64,000 nt of DNA from Datisca glomerata. Lineage: Eukaryota; Streptophyta; Magnoliopsida; Cucurbitales; Datiscaceae. Positions 23,596-34,991 of the stretch are shown here, piece after piece; position 1 is the first letter of the stretch, and every line of letters starts with the position of its first letter. Made by a program: the position numbers and the translations under genes. A model generated the notes under the pieces. It was not told the DNA's origin, ran no database searches, and saw only the letters and a program-made list of their open reading frames with translations. The stretch covers positions 310,001-374,000 of the forward strand of contig QANY01004770.1 in NCBI GenBank assembly GCA_003255025.1. Direction: 5' to 3'.

Positions 23596-25799
23596 TTACC
23601 AAATTGAATGCCTTATCCCAAGGCCATTACAGGTCAATATAAGTCCCTTGTAGCGGTTGAGATACTCCTGCACATATAACACATTTAATTCATAGCCATT
23701 CTCAGGGTGGGTAATAAGACTTATTAACTTTCAAAACAGGAAGGAGAAGAACTTACAACTATGTTATAATCGTACACATAAGACATTCCTTTCTTATCGT
23801 GTTCTTGCCTCTTGACAGGATCACTCAGAACTGTCCAAAAATATGTTTGGGGGGAATGTTAGATTTCGAATTATTCATATAGCACAATACATCTACCTCT
23901 GTACTGTAATTCAATTCTTGTTCCTTCAACAATTACTGCATGAAAGACGCTCAATTCTCTAGCTTCCGTACTGCAAATCAAATAGCTCTACCTCAACCAA
24001 AGACACTACTTCCGTACTGTGAATCAAATAGCTCTAACTCAACCAAAGACACGCCGAAGCTCAATTGAAATAAGTAATAACAATCCAGAAGGACCACATA
24101 TAGTATGTCGGAAGTAATATATGATATAGGACTTGAATATTGGGATATAACATCTAAACGACTTTATTGGTTCGACAAAGCTAAAGATTCTAATCACCAC
24201 AGATAAACAATAATAAAATTGAGAAAACAGATACATGTATTACCCCCAATCGAGTAATCCTATTTCTCTATGACCATCATATACTGAGATTTTATGGGAA
24301 AGAGAAATCACAAGAGTGACAAGACTACTGATTAGTTAACGAGGAAGAGCAACACGTCCAATTCACAGTTCTTGCTCTACAGAAACTCGTTCTCACCAGG
24401 TTTCTTCAAAAGAAACACTTTTCTTACAAAATTCTTCAATAAGAGTCTTCAGGAAACTCAATTTCCTCAATGAGTTCTCTCTCTGCTTCTTCGCCTACCT
24501 TCTTTTTCCTCACTCAGACGAAGGTCATCCCTTCACAAAGATATAAACATCGTCTGGGGCATTCGACTTCAGTTCATTTAAATTGTTTGACCCTAACAGA
24601 GAACATTATCCATCTTGAGAATACCATTCATTTCCTTGAACAAAATCTTTACCATATTAGCTACATCTTGCAATTGATCATATTGTCTAGACGCCAAAGT
24701 ATATACTCAAATACTGCTGCTCTTTGCGATTGGTTTACTCAGAACAAGGTCCTTCCTTACAATCTAATCCAGCTTCCAAGATAACTTATTTATAGCTCAT
24801 TCAATACAGAATACTTCCATGTAAATAGCATATACATGAAAGAACAAAAAAAAACTATATTTGATCATAGAACCTTCTGAATCCGCACTGTAATAATAAC
24901 AGTTATAGCGATATACGAACGTCTAAGCTTGTAAGGCTAAGGGTAACATGACAACCTTACCATCAGAGGATGTATCTCTCCGAATGGTTTACAACTACTA
25001 CTCTTAACAAAAACCTTGGTCCAAATCTTGTGAGGATACCGACAATTGAAAGGGGAAAAACACTAATCTAAGATTCTAAATCCCTGCGTCCAAACTTGTA
25101 ATTAAAAGGGAAAACACTCCCTTAGTTTATGAATAAAAATCAAACATAAACGAATAGACCCTTTGAGTTGCACCTCCACAAACAACCAAAAACAGTTAAA
25201 AAATTTTGATGAACACCGTAAGAAGCCAAGAAAATCTAAAAGTTGTTAACTACTGACCCTGATAAGCCTCGTTTATTTCCTGAAATCTTGAAGTCGTGCT
25301 GTCTTGGTCCCTTTGTTTATCCGGATGCCATTTCTGCACACACAGAAACTAGTCACCCCTTGACTAAAAATCCCAAATAATCCACAGCCCCCGAAAGCAA
25401 TTCCAACCCCCCCCCCCCCCCCCCAAAAAANNCCCCCCCCCCCCCCCCCAAAAAAAAAGGATAGAAAGCTCAATATAACACAAACCAGCGCTAATCTTAT
25501 GTAGTTGGATCGAATATCATCGTCCGTAGCATCGTAATCCACCTCCAAAATCTTGTAATAATCCTACAGTGAAAAAATCCATTAAAATGAGAGGGGAACA
25601 TCAAGAATTCTGTAATTCCAAAAGCAGTAAGAAATTGACGCGCCAGTTTACGAACGACAAAACCACAAACTGAGTAAGAAATAATCACCTTAGGATTGGT
25701 TAGGGAAGAGACGAAATCAAAGTCAGAGTAGGAATATTGGTCGGTATTAGGATGTTCGTTGGGGTCCGACAGATTGCCGTCCCACTCGTCCCACATCAT
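23596..25799 (-). CDS. J-domain (DnaJ-like) co-chaperone, five exons
   Basis: J-domain proteins stimulate Hsp70 ATPase through their HPD loop. The exons are 25799-25689, 25563-25486, 25333-25258, 23830-23757 and 23667-23596. All introns are GT-AG, phases agree, and 411 nt encode 136 residues plus TAA. Residues 1-37 form an acidic, Asn/Ser-rich extension ([17 protein letters not shown]...). The J domain starts at residue 38 ([17 protein letters not shown]), carries the catalytic KWHPDK at 64-69, and ends with [22 protein letters not shown]. The C-terminus ([23 protein letters not shown]) is shared with small plant single-J-domain proteins, from family knowledge. No Gly/Phe or zinc-finger region is present, so it is a type III (DnaJC-like) protein, probably cytosolic or nuclear. 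Intron 3 (1427 bp) is long. Intron 2 holds a poly-C/N assembly gap. No break is seen in the coding sequence. Confidence 0.9.
24470..24784 (+). other. Antisense ORF of unknown nature in J-gene intron 3
   Basis: A 104-residue open frame on the opposite strand lies wholly within intron 3. The protein has a hydrophobic, Leu/Ile/His-rich middle ([20 protein letters not shown]) and no motif I recognise. The region 24250-24790 has a different texture from the rest of the intron and could be an inserted element, but no ends were found. Nearby, at 23963 and 24009, a ~45-bp word (CCGTACTG, AATCAAATAGCTCTA, TCAACCAAAGACAC) is tandemly repeated. Confidence 0.25.
25409..25450. other. Poly-C / NN assembly gap
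   Basis: A run of C, six A, two N (25431-25432), another run of C and eight A sits in intron 2 of the J-domain gene. The mirrored C(n)A(n) halves around NN suggest a mis-sequenced homopolymer or a scaffold join, not biology. It does not touch the coding exons. Confidence 0.8.
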
Positions 25800-26030
25800 G
25801 TTGTTCCTTGTGCAATTGGAAGTGCCAAGTGGAATAGAACTTGCGACAGCTTTAGCTTTTCGTTATGGTAGTGGTTTTCTGGTAGGAAACCGGCGTACGC
25901 CTCGGTCGGTATATGTCTGTCTAACTATCTGCTTTTCGCCGTGCCGCGAAATGGAGGTCTCTGATGTGTCCCGACCACTTGGAGAATGTTCGAGATAATC
26001 GGTTCACGTGCTCATATCTTCCAAATTAAA
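25800..26030 (-). promoter_or_regulatory. Probable promoter/5' UTR of the J-domain gene
   Basis: This GC-richer segment directly upstream (minus strand) of the J-domain start contrasts with the AT-rich sequence beyond 26030 and is the natural place for promoter and 5' UTR. A CACGTG G-box lies near 26004-26010. The plus-strand frame 25759-25998 overlapping it is taken as a shadow. Confidence 0.4.
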
Positions 26031-26689
26031 AATTTATTCTAAAAATCTCTTAAACTCATAAAATATTATGATCTATAATCTATCCTAATTTTATGAATAC
26101 CACTTCACACGTTAGAATTTTAAAATTATATAATAAAATTTTAATAACATTAAAATAAATACATATATTTTGAAAATGTTATGTTTTGATTAAAAGTATA
26201 AATATGTTAACTAAAGAACAAACAAAACAACCAACTCAACTAGGTTTACAATCAACAATCTAAAAGAGATTCATCTAAGCCCAAGATCTTATCTTTGTTA
26301 AGGAATCACATTTTTTCACTCATCGTCCTAAAAATTTTCCCATACATGAGAGAAGAATCCACAAATTTCTCTACAAAAACTCTCATATTCCTCTAAATCC
26401 AAATCCAGTAAATAAAAGTTGATAATAATAGTTTAGACCTAGAGATTTAGTAGGGGTGAACAAAAGTTATCAAATCTATCCAATGGAACCGAATTAAAAA
26501 TGATCATTTTAGTCAGTTATTTAAATTTTTACAGTCTAGTTTGGTTCAGTTAAAAAAAATTGATTTTTCGAACTGAACCAAGTTTATACCCGTTTGCCAG
26601 TTTCCGTCTAGCTTTTATACGGCGCCGTTTAGACATTAACCCCCAATACGAAACCTGATAATTTAGGGTAGGGTTTCATTTGCATTTTT

Positions 26690-26870
26690 CGGAGGTAGAA
26701 TAGAATCGCAAATCGCCTCTTCTCCTTCCTCGCGTTAGGGTTTCCTCGCCTTTCTCCTTCCTCGCGTTAGGGTTTCCTCGCCTTTCTCCTCCTTTCTCCT
26801 TCCTCGCGTTAGGGTTTCCTCGCCTTTCTCCTTCCTCGCGTTTCTCCTTCCTCGCCGACACTTCCACCAT
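26690..26870 (+). repeat. Telo-box minisatellite, 32-bp unit (possible 5' UTR)
   Basis: Three to four copies of a pyrimidine-rich unit contain CGCGTTAGGGTTTCCTCGCC and TTTCTCCTTCCT. CGCG words start at 26731, 26763, 26805 and 26837, so spacing is 32, 42 and 32 bp. TTAGGGTTT is the plant telo-box motif known from promoters and 5' UTRs of translation-related genes. An AG/GTAAGT-like donor (AAGAGTAAGTTTC) follows at 26928-26940. This could be the 5' UTR exon of a lost gene whose body was displaced by the LINE to its right. Confidence 0.5.
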
Positions 26871-26939
26871 TCCTTCTCTGATTTCTTGCCGTTTTCTTGG
26901 CAGACAAACGAGAAACGACTTCATCAAGAGTAAGTTTCA

Positions 26940-27470
26940 AGTCTGGTTTTGGGTTTTGTATACAAGTTGAAATTTCCTATACTCGCGGTCGCAGCTAGCC
27001 GTCTATTTCTTGCAATCTCAACTCTTCTCTACTCCCTTCTCTGGACAGACTGGTTCACAAACGACGGTGCTTTTGCACGGAAAGTCAAGACATGGTTCTG
27101 TTTTTTCTCGCCTTCTCCGTAAGGAATTTACTGATTAGTTTTGGGTCTTCTTGATTTCTGCCTGAGATTCTGATTAGTTTTGAGTCTTATCAATTTCTGT
27201 CTTGTATACTAAGTTTGAGAAATCGACTTCATCGAATTCTGTCTTTTAATCTGGTATGTTTGAATCTTGTATACTGATTAGTTTTGGTTTTGATTTTTCT
27301 ATACTAAAAATTATGTTTCATATCTTGTTTCTGCTTGTGTGACTCAGAATGCTAGCTTTGAGAAAGTTTGATTGAGAATGTGTGATTCTCACCATGCTTG
27401 CTCTCAGAATGCTGGTTTCACTGTTTTAGGTTGAGATTTTGATGTGGAAAAAAAGACTGTAACAGGTGCT
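26940..27470 (+). other. Intron-like T-rich sequence after telo-box repeat
   Basis: The T-rich sequence, with repeated TTGATTAGTTTTGGGT and TCTTGTATACT-like words, has the texture of a plant first intron. No exon was recognised before LINE sequence starts. Confidence 0.3.
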
Positions 27471-27492
27471 ACTGAACCCATGAACCGAACCA

Positions 27493-27631
27493 AAGGAACA
27501 GGCACACCTGGATAAAAGAGGCCTAGAGTTTAGTGTAAGCATTCATATTACAATCATTTTATCAGAAAATGAATAAGAGAGGACCCTGACATTGGACTGA
27601 AGGAACAGGCACACCTGGATAAAAGAGGCCT
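27493..27631. repeat. 32-bp direct repeat at the LINE edge
   Basis: A 32-bp word beginning AAGGAACAGGCACACC and ending AAAAGAGGCCT occurs at 27493-27524 and, identically, at 27600-27631. It lies just outside the recognisable LINE 3' end. It may be a local duplication; it does not flank the LINE, so it is not its target duplication. Confidence 0.7.
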
Positions 27632-27655
27632 CAGAACCTGCCGAGTGGAAGAACA

Positions 27656-30065
27656 TTAAAAAAAGAGGTGATGGACAGATTCAAGACCTAAAGTACATAA
27701 CACACAAGCAGTATCAGATTGGAGGTACCATTTGTGCACATGGTCTTTAGCAGCATGCTTTCCCAAAAGAACTAACCAGGTAATGAAAGCACACTTTGGA
27801 ATATGGCCTGGAACCAAACCATTTTGATCCAAGGGATGAGAGAGTGTTGGGGAGCAAATCAATCTGAACAAGTCCAATCCTGCTTTAACAGTCTGAATAG
27901 AAGATAGGTTTCCTTTACAGAACACCAGCAAATCATCGGTAGAAGAAAGATTAACAATTCTATCTTTCTTGCACCTCCAGTGAAACAGGAAAGAGGGAAG
28001 GGTGGAGCAGTGATTAAAAACACCAGTAAGAACCTCCATGCAAAGAACAAACAGATAAGGAGAGATGAGATCTCCCTGCCTCAAGCCTTCCCCCTAAAGT
28101 GACCCTGCAAACCTCCATTAATACAAATAGAATAGGTAGGGGTAGTCACACATTCCATAATCCAGTTGATAAATTTAGCAGGAAAACCAAAACCAGTAAG
28201 AACCCTGCCTAGGAAGAACCAACTTATGCTATCATAAGCTTTATGGAGATCTACTTTCAGGGTAGGGAGGAAGCAAGTCCCTATGATAGTCTCTCAACGG
28301 TTCTTGAGATAGAAGAATATTATCAACTATAGATCTACCTAGAATAAAGTTTGATTTAAGCTAACTAGAGAAGGGAGAATTGTTCTTAATCTGTTAGCCA
28401 GCAACTTTATAATACATTTATAAACCAAGTTACAACAAGCTATTGGTCTGTACTCAGATATCTTTGAGGGATTACTGAATTTAGGAACTAAAGTGATAGC
28501 AGTAGAGTTGAAAAGTTTAAGCATCTCCCCATTCTAAAAAAATTCCAGCACTGTTGTGAAACATCATCCCCAATAATGTGCCAAGTCTTTTTGAGAAAGC
28601 TAACAGAAAATCCACCTGAACCAGGAGCTTTCTTATCATTAAAAGAAAAGAAAGTCCTCCTAACATCCTCAGCATTTGAAATCCTGGTCCAGGTAGCATA
28701 AAATCAGTAATCTGCAGCATTTGAGTTCAGCTTCTAAGAGATTTAAGAGCATTAAAAAAGAAAAAAGTTTTACCATCACCCGAAATCGGCCAAGTTTTGA
28801 TTTCTGCATGTAGAAGCTTTCCTCAGCAAGTTTCCACTGCATAAAACTATTAGAGGCTTCTTTAATTGCCCTTTGAGCATTCTCATCTCCAGGAGATGAG
28901 TTAAGGGTCTGATTTACAGTCTGAAGAATACCTCTAGCAACTTAAACCCTCTTGGAAATGTCACTGCCTTTATGCTTGTTGAATGCCTAAGAGCCTTCTT
29001 AACAGCAGTGAGCTTCTTAGCAAGCTTAAACATTGCATGACCTTGCACCTCAACCTCCCAGGCTCGAGCAACTACTTCCCAGAAACCTTGCAAGTCAGCC
29101 CAAAAATTGAAATATTTTATGGAGGTTTCTTTCTTACACTATCAGGAAGGAGCTTCATAATAGCAGGATTGTGATCAGAGAATCTTGGATCTGTAAAATG
29201 AGCCATTGATCTGTTGAAATGATCCATCCAGCAGTTATTAACAATATTTCTATCAATTTTATTCGTGATGCTGCCCTCCCCCACCTGATGGTTCCACCAA
29301 ATGAAATGAACTCCAAAATAATTAAGCTCATGTACTTCAATGCTGGCAAGAAGCAAACTCTCTTATTCCCTCATCCCAAGCAAAAGAACCTCCCTATTGT
29401 TCCTCTGGATGAGTAGCCTCATTATAGTCTCCAAGCACAACCCAAGGAAATTGGGAAATGTTGGGAAAAAGGTAGATCAGGTCTTGCCACAACATATTTC
29501 TAACTCTGGTATTAGTATTTGCATACACAACAGTCATAAAAAAAACTTTATTAGGTAAACATACTGACCCTGCGGTGAATCATTTGGGCAGTTTTCACAA
29601 GTATGTAACCTCATAAAGAGAAGAATAAAAAGCTAGCCAGATCCTACCAGAAGCATCCATATCATAATTATGTATCACAGTCCAATTAATAAAAATATAG
29701 TTGGATATTCTCTAAAAATGTTTCAATTTAACCCTAGACTCAAGAATACCACACAATCTGACATCAAACTCTCTATAGAACCCAATGAGCTCAGAATGTT
29801 TAAGAGGCATGTTAAAACCTCGAACATTCCATGCAGCTAGGTTTCTAATCATTTGGAGAGGTATTTGATAGGTGAAGAACTCACCTTGTTCTCTCACTGA
29901 GCCTTTAACTTTACTGCCACCTACCTCATCCTTTGTTTCTGTCTTGCACTCATCTTGGGGCTTTGAGGAGAAGCAGGTTTGCAACTAATATCAGTTTGCA
30001 TAATATCTGGAAGTTTTGAAGATAATATCTATCTCAATACATACCTTAGCATAAGACATTTTAAC
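27656..30065 (-). pseudogene. LINE ORF1 end and ORF2 (endonuclease, RT, zf-RVT), decayed
   Basis: This is the downstream half of an L1-like LINE, read on minus. From 30060 it opens with MSYAKVCIEID, the continuation of ORF1 from 39993. An apurinic endonuclease follows: AAWNVRGFNMPLKHSEL near 29840, then GVHFIWWNHQ, KIDRNIV and FSDHNPAIMK at 29300-29150. RT motifs are ITLVPK, YRPIACCNLVYK at 28500-28400, RQGDLISPYLFVLCMEVLT at 28080, and STDDLLVF near 27940 (the family has A-D-D). It then passes straight into a zinc-binding domain (GLVPGHIPKCAFITWL, CVLCTLGLESVHHLFF, ending 27656). The segment between RT palm and zinc-binding domain is deleted in frame. Many stops elsewhere make the copy dead. 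Confidence 0.85.
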
Positions 30066-31944
30066 TGTTGGATTAGTGATTTTAAAATTAAAAAAAATTA
30101 AGTTTGAATCACGAAGGGTTCGTGTATAGAATACCAAAAAAAAATTCTAAAATTTATTTAATCGAATTGAATAATTAAAATTATAACAACAAGCGATTAT
30201 GCATATCAGATGTATAAAAGATTTACTGAATTGGTGAAATTTCTGTATTCGTTTTTCAAACTTCAAGATCTAAATCTTCAAGCTTAATCTTCAAGAATCA
30301 AAATCCAGGTACAATCTTCGAGAACCAATTTCTCAAAAAAAAAAATTCACACCAATAACCACTTGTTAATTTCAGAAATATATCTCGTGAGAATTTATTT
30401 AAAAACTGAGTGTGAGCTCTCAAAATGATTGAATAAGAAAAATAAAATTTGTCTTTCTTCAATTTGAGATTGGGTGGCAACATGTGAGGCGGGGGAAGAA
30501 AACTCTCTCTCTCTCTCTCTCTGTAATTATGCAATATATTAGATCAGTATCAATTGTTGTATTGTATCTAATATTATTCTATTGTGGCAACCAAATTGGT
30601 ATCACATATATATAATTATTAATTTTAAAAATTTATAAATATACCCTATATTTTAAATTTCTGAAAACCTTAAAATAATCACCACGGTTGAACTTCGTAT
30701 ATATCCTCTTAAAATTTGTGTTGTTTCTAAATTCATCAATTCAATTGATAAATCTAATTGATCTCTATCAATTAATTAATTAATTTTTTTATTTATTAAT
30801 TATCTAATAATTAGAAAATAATAAATTAATTAATTTCAAAATTACACACTTAACTAATTAAGTGACAACACCCATCACATATGAGTGTAGAAATACACAT
30901 TGGCACCAAAATACATTTTGGTCCAACTGATATCATTTCTTCTATTTTTGTTCTCATGAGCTATTCCTAAGACCGAATGGAATCACATGAAGAAAGCTAT
31001 AGGATTAAATACCCGGTGAATTTATCTTTATAAAATCCTGACATATTTAATTCTGATATCGTACGGCTCAACTATAAATTCGATGTCAAATCACTTCCTC
31101 GATTCATGCGCGTTATATTTTCTGTTTGTGCAAACAACAAGAGCGGGGACGTAAATTTATCATTTTACCCTTCTTGTTATTATTTTCTTAACTCATTTAT
31201 TGACTGTGAATAAGAAAGACATAATAGTGAATTATCTCGTACAGTTTACAAGTCTTAATCAATAACTCAATTCATTGAATACCAGGCCCGATTTATTTAT
31301 TCACACACACATCAATAAAGCCTAAGGTGATATTGTTGTTTTCGTAATCCAACCACAGATTTTCATATATGTGAATCACGTAACTCCAACATAGTTGAAT
31401 TACGATCCCAACAGCTGAGATATTGTCCGCCAATTCGAACTCACCCATTTGACATATCAAAGTTCGCAAGTAACTAAGTCAAGCTACGTATCCACCTCAG
31501 GATTAAAGTAATTATGAAAATATCCTTAAGATGTAACAATTAGATTTGCAGCTAGGTAAAATGTTTTTTGCTCTAAACTAAATTGTTACCGGTATATTCA
31601 ACATGTTCCATAACACGTCTAGATTAACCGTTTGAGTCTCCACTCTCATGCCCCAAGACTGTCATCTATTAGTTCAACCTAACAGGCGTAATCAGATTCG
31701 AATGCCCAGTCGATCACAAGACTATGAATAATGTTCTGAACTATTTCAGAAGAGTTTGTCTGAAAGACCCCTCTATCTTTACTCTTCTTACGTTGATAAT
31801 AGTTCCAAAACTTGAGTAAATTATAAACACACTTTAACTAAAGGAAATTTTTATTTATTCATTAAATTCAATAATACAAAATGTTTAAAAAATAACTAAA
31901 TATTCAAAAATATTTATTACAACTTTATGGTAATAATTCCAACA
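30066..31944 (-). repeat. 3' LTR of the copia element
   Basis: This 1879-bp sequence is bounded by TG and CA. Its outer-promoter half (31139-31944) aligns with 39178-39992, including GATATTGTCCG, AACTCACCCATTTGACATAT, CATAACACGTCTAG and TTTATTTATTCATTAAATTC blocks. A (CT)n run is at 30506-30524. The half toward 30066 has no match left in the 5' LTR. Confidence 0.8.
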
Positions 31945-31960
31945 ATCTCCCACTTGGACT
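31945..31960 (-). other. Polypurine tract of the copia element
   Basis: On the minus strand, TCCAAGTGGGAGAT directly abuts the 3' LTR start TGTTGGAATTAT. AAGTGGGAGA next to TGTTGGA is the usual plant copia plus-strand primer arrangement. Confidence 0.8.
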
Positions 31961-34900
31961 AAAGTATGCGTGTACATTCTCGTATCCCATGCCCTTCATG
32001 AATGGATCTTGTAGATTGTTGACCATTGATATTGTGTTACTACAATATCTCCACACTTAACAATCTCTCAAATCAGATGATACTTACGCTCTATGTGTTT
32101 GGATCTTTTGTGGCTCCTTGGTTCTTTCGAGTTTGCTACAGCCCCAATGTTATCGTAGTAAAGTGTCATGAGCTTGTCAGCTTCTAGAACAACTTCCAGA
32201 ATCTTCAAGAACTTTTTAAGTCATACAGCCTCCTTAGCAGCTTCACAAGCTGCCATATATTCAGTTTCCATGGTAAAATCAGTAATGCAATATTGATTGA
32301 TACTTCTCCATACAATTGTTCCACCGTTCAGGATGAACATCAATCCTGAAGTGGACCTCATAGAATCCTTGTCCGCTTAAAAATCAGAATCAGTATACCT
32401 TGTCATATTCAGGTCAATACTTGAATACACAAGCATGTAGTTCTGTGTTCTCCTCAGATACTTAAGGATATCCTTGACAACATTCCAATGCTCGATTTCG
32501 GGATTAGATTGGAAACGACTCACCACGCCCACGACTTAGCAAATGTATGGCCTAGTGCAAAGCATCGCGCCCATGAGACTTATTATGGCTGAGGTTTAGG
32601 GAATCTTTCTCATGTCTTCCTCTTCTTGAGGAGTCTTGGGAGACTGCTTCTTGGAGAGGCTGACTCCAGTGCCAATTGTTTGTTCTTTGATCTCGAAAGA
32701 TTTGAATACTTAAGACAAATGCAGCTTCTCCAAGATCCTTAATATCAAATTGCTTTGCGAATCAAATCTTGACATCAGATAATTTTCCTACATCATTCTC
32801 AATGAGTAGAATATCATCTATATACAAGACTAAAGAACCACTTTCGCTTCATGTATTGACTTATACACATAGGGTTCGCCCATTAACTATTCAAAACTAA
32901 AGTTATTGACAGTTTCGTCGAATCTAATATTCCATGACCGTGATACTTGTTTAAGTCCATAAATGGACTTAAGCAGTTCGCGAACATTGCTCTCTTGGCC
33001 TTTTTCCATGAACCCGTTTGGTTGAGCCATATAAATACGCTCTTCAAGATTGTCATTCAAAAAAGCCGTCTTGACGTCCATCTGCCAGATTTCATAATCG
33101 AGGGAAGCAGCAATGGATAGGAGAATTCAGAAGGATTTAAGCATGGCTGCCGGCGAGAAGGTATAATCATAGTCTATACCTTCCTTTTGAGTGTAGCCCT
33201 TGGCTACTAGTCTAGCTTTGAATGTCTCCACATTCCCATCCAAACCTCTATTTTTCTTATATATCCATTTGCACCCTATAGGTTTTACCTCTTCAGGAGG
33301 ATCTACAAGTTTTCAGACTCTCTTCGAGTACATCGAATGTATCTCAATGTTCATGACTTTTTTTCATAAGTTTGTTTCAGGACTAGCCATGGCATGTGAG
33401 TAGGAAACAAATTCATCATGATCCTTATCTGAAACTGTTGTTAAGGCATCACCATAAGACATGTACCTATCAGGATATCTCATAGGCTATGGCCCATGTT
33501 GTGGTTCTTCTATTATTGAATCAGAAACAATTCCTAGTTAGGGAGTCGGTGTCCTCCCATTCAATAATTCATCTAGCACAAGCGTGCTTCTCGGCTTCAC
33601 ACTTCTTATATAGACTTCTTCAAGAAAACGTGCATTTGTGTGAACGAATGTTTTCTTGTCTGTTGGTCTATAAAAGATGTATCCCTTCGTTCCCTTGGGA
33701 TATCTTACAAAGTCTGTTGGACTATAAAAGATGTATCCCTTCGTTCCCTTAGAATATCCTACAAACATGTATAATTCTGATCGACTGGCCAACTTGCATG
33801 TCTTCGATTTCAGAACATGTGCTAGGCACCCCGATATTCCAAGGTGGTTAACCAACGACTTTCATATGGCGTGCCAGGCACCGTCTTCGATGGAACTTAG
33901 TTCAGAATGTATGTTGTTGTTTTCAAGACATATCCCCAGAACGAATCTAGGCAGGATGAGTAACTCATCATGGATCTAACCATGTCCATCAGAGTTTAAT
34001 TCATTCTCTCCGACGCACTATTATATTCCAGAGTTCCATGTGCTGTACGCTGAGAAAGAATACATTCTTTCTTAAGAAAGTCTTCAAACTCTCCTAGCAA
34101 GTAGTCTCCACCACGTTCGGATCGTAGTGTTTTAATTTGTTTCTCTAATTGTTACTCAACCATAGCCTTATACTATTTGAACTTTTCAAAGGTTTCAGAT
34201 TTTTGGCGCATTAGATAAACATGACCAAAACGTAAGTAGTCATCAGTGAAGGTTACGAAGTATTCATAACTCCTCTTACTTGGACATTCAATGGACCACA
34301 TACATCACTATGTGCGAGTTTGAGGCATTGAATGGCTCTTTCACCCTTTGCTGAATAAGTGGCTCTTTCAACCTTCGCTGAAAAGGGTATCTTGGTCATT
34401 TATATTCTATATAGGATTCACATATGGGTAGTGATCCCACACTTAAATTTTTCCCAGGATCATCCTTTCCAAGTCTTTTAATCATGTCCAAGCTGATATG
34501 CCCAAGGCGTAAGTGCCACAAATAGGTTAGATCGGTTGAGTCAGACTTCAACCTTTTACTATCCCTTTGTGAATCAACATTCTCTTCAGTGTCACTATCA
34601 TTAGAACTATTGGTTTTATGTCAAACAATTTATTTATCAAGTGTGAAGTAGTAATTAAGCAGTCATTTCTAAAAATTTCAATATATTTATCAATGAAATT
34701 CAAATTTAATTCTTGCTCAATTAAACTAGCTACTGAAATAAGGTTCTTCCTAAAAACTTGGATATAATAAACATCACGTAAAATCATAAAATCGTTATCA
34801 AATGACAATTTAATAGTTCCCATAGATACTACCGATACTAGTACTACATTTTCCCAACAGAAGTTGAACTCGCTCTCGTCAAGCCTTCTGATTTTCCTAA

Positions 34901-34991
34901 ACCCTTGCAGGGAACAACGTATATGGTTAGTGGTTACAGAGTCAGCCACATAATAGGACTGAGTAACAAGTATTATACATTTAGATCTCAA
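31961..34991 (-). pseudogene. Copia pol: protease, integrase, RT, RNase H (decayed)
   Basis: Minus-strand order from 34991 to 31961. The protease start is YYVADSVTTNHI (DSG reads DSV) with SLQGFRKIRRLDE. The pre-integrase part contains VYYIQVFRKNLISVASL. Integrase core and connection cover about 34400-33500 (KTCKLASRSELYMFVGY). RT includes MDVKTAFLNDNLEERIYM and LLKSIYGLKQVSRSWNIRFD at 33080-32890 and the YIDDILL box near 32830. RNase H includes METEYMAACEAAKEAV near 32260 and SKHIERKYH near 32090. Stops and frameshifts occur throughout; the longest open piece is 34991-34548. A 54-bp in-frame duplication sits at 33661-33768. Confidence 0.85.

Noticed and set aside
25409..25450. Poly-C/N block as a structured or G-quadruplex element
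   Set aside because: Mirrored homopolymers around two N are more simply an assembly or sequencing artefact.
25759..25998. 79-residue plus-strand frame
   Set aside because: Overlaps the first exon and promoter of the J-domain gene on the other strand; no motif.
26676..26927. 83-residue minus-strand frame with repeated RRGNPNARKEKG
   Set aside because: Translation of the telo-box minisatellite. The repeat explains the pattern.
30046..30050. TTAGC near the copia left end as the target duplication
   Set aside because: It would leave the LTR without a TG end. TTAAC at 30061-30065 directly abuts TGTTGG and restores LINE spacing.
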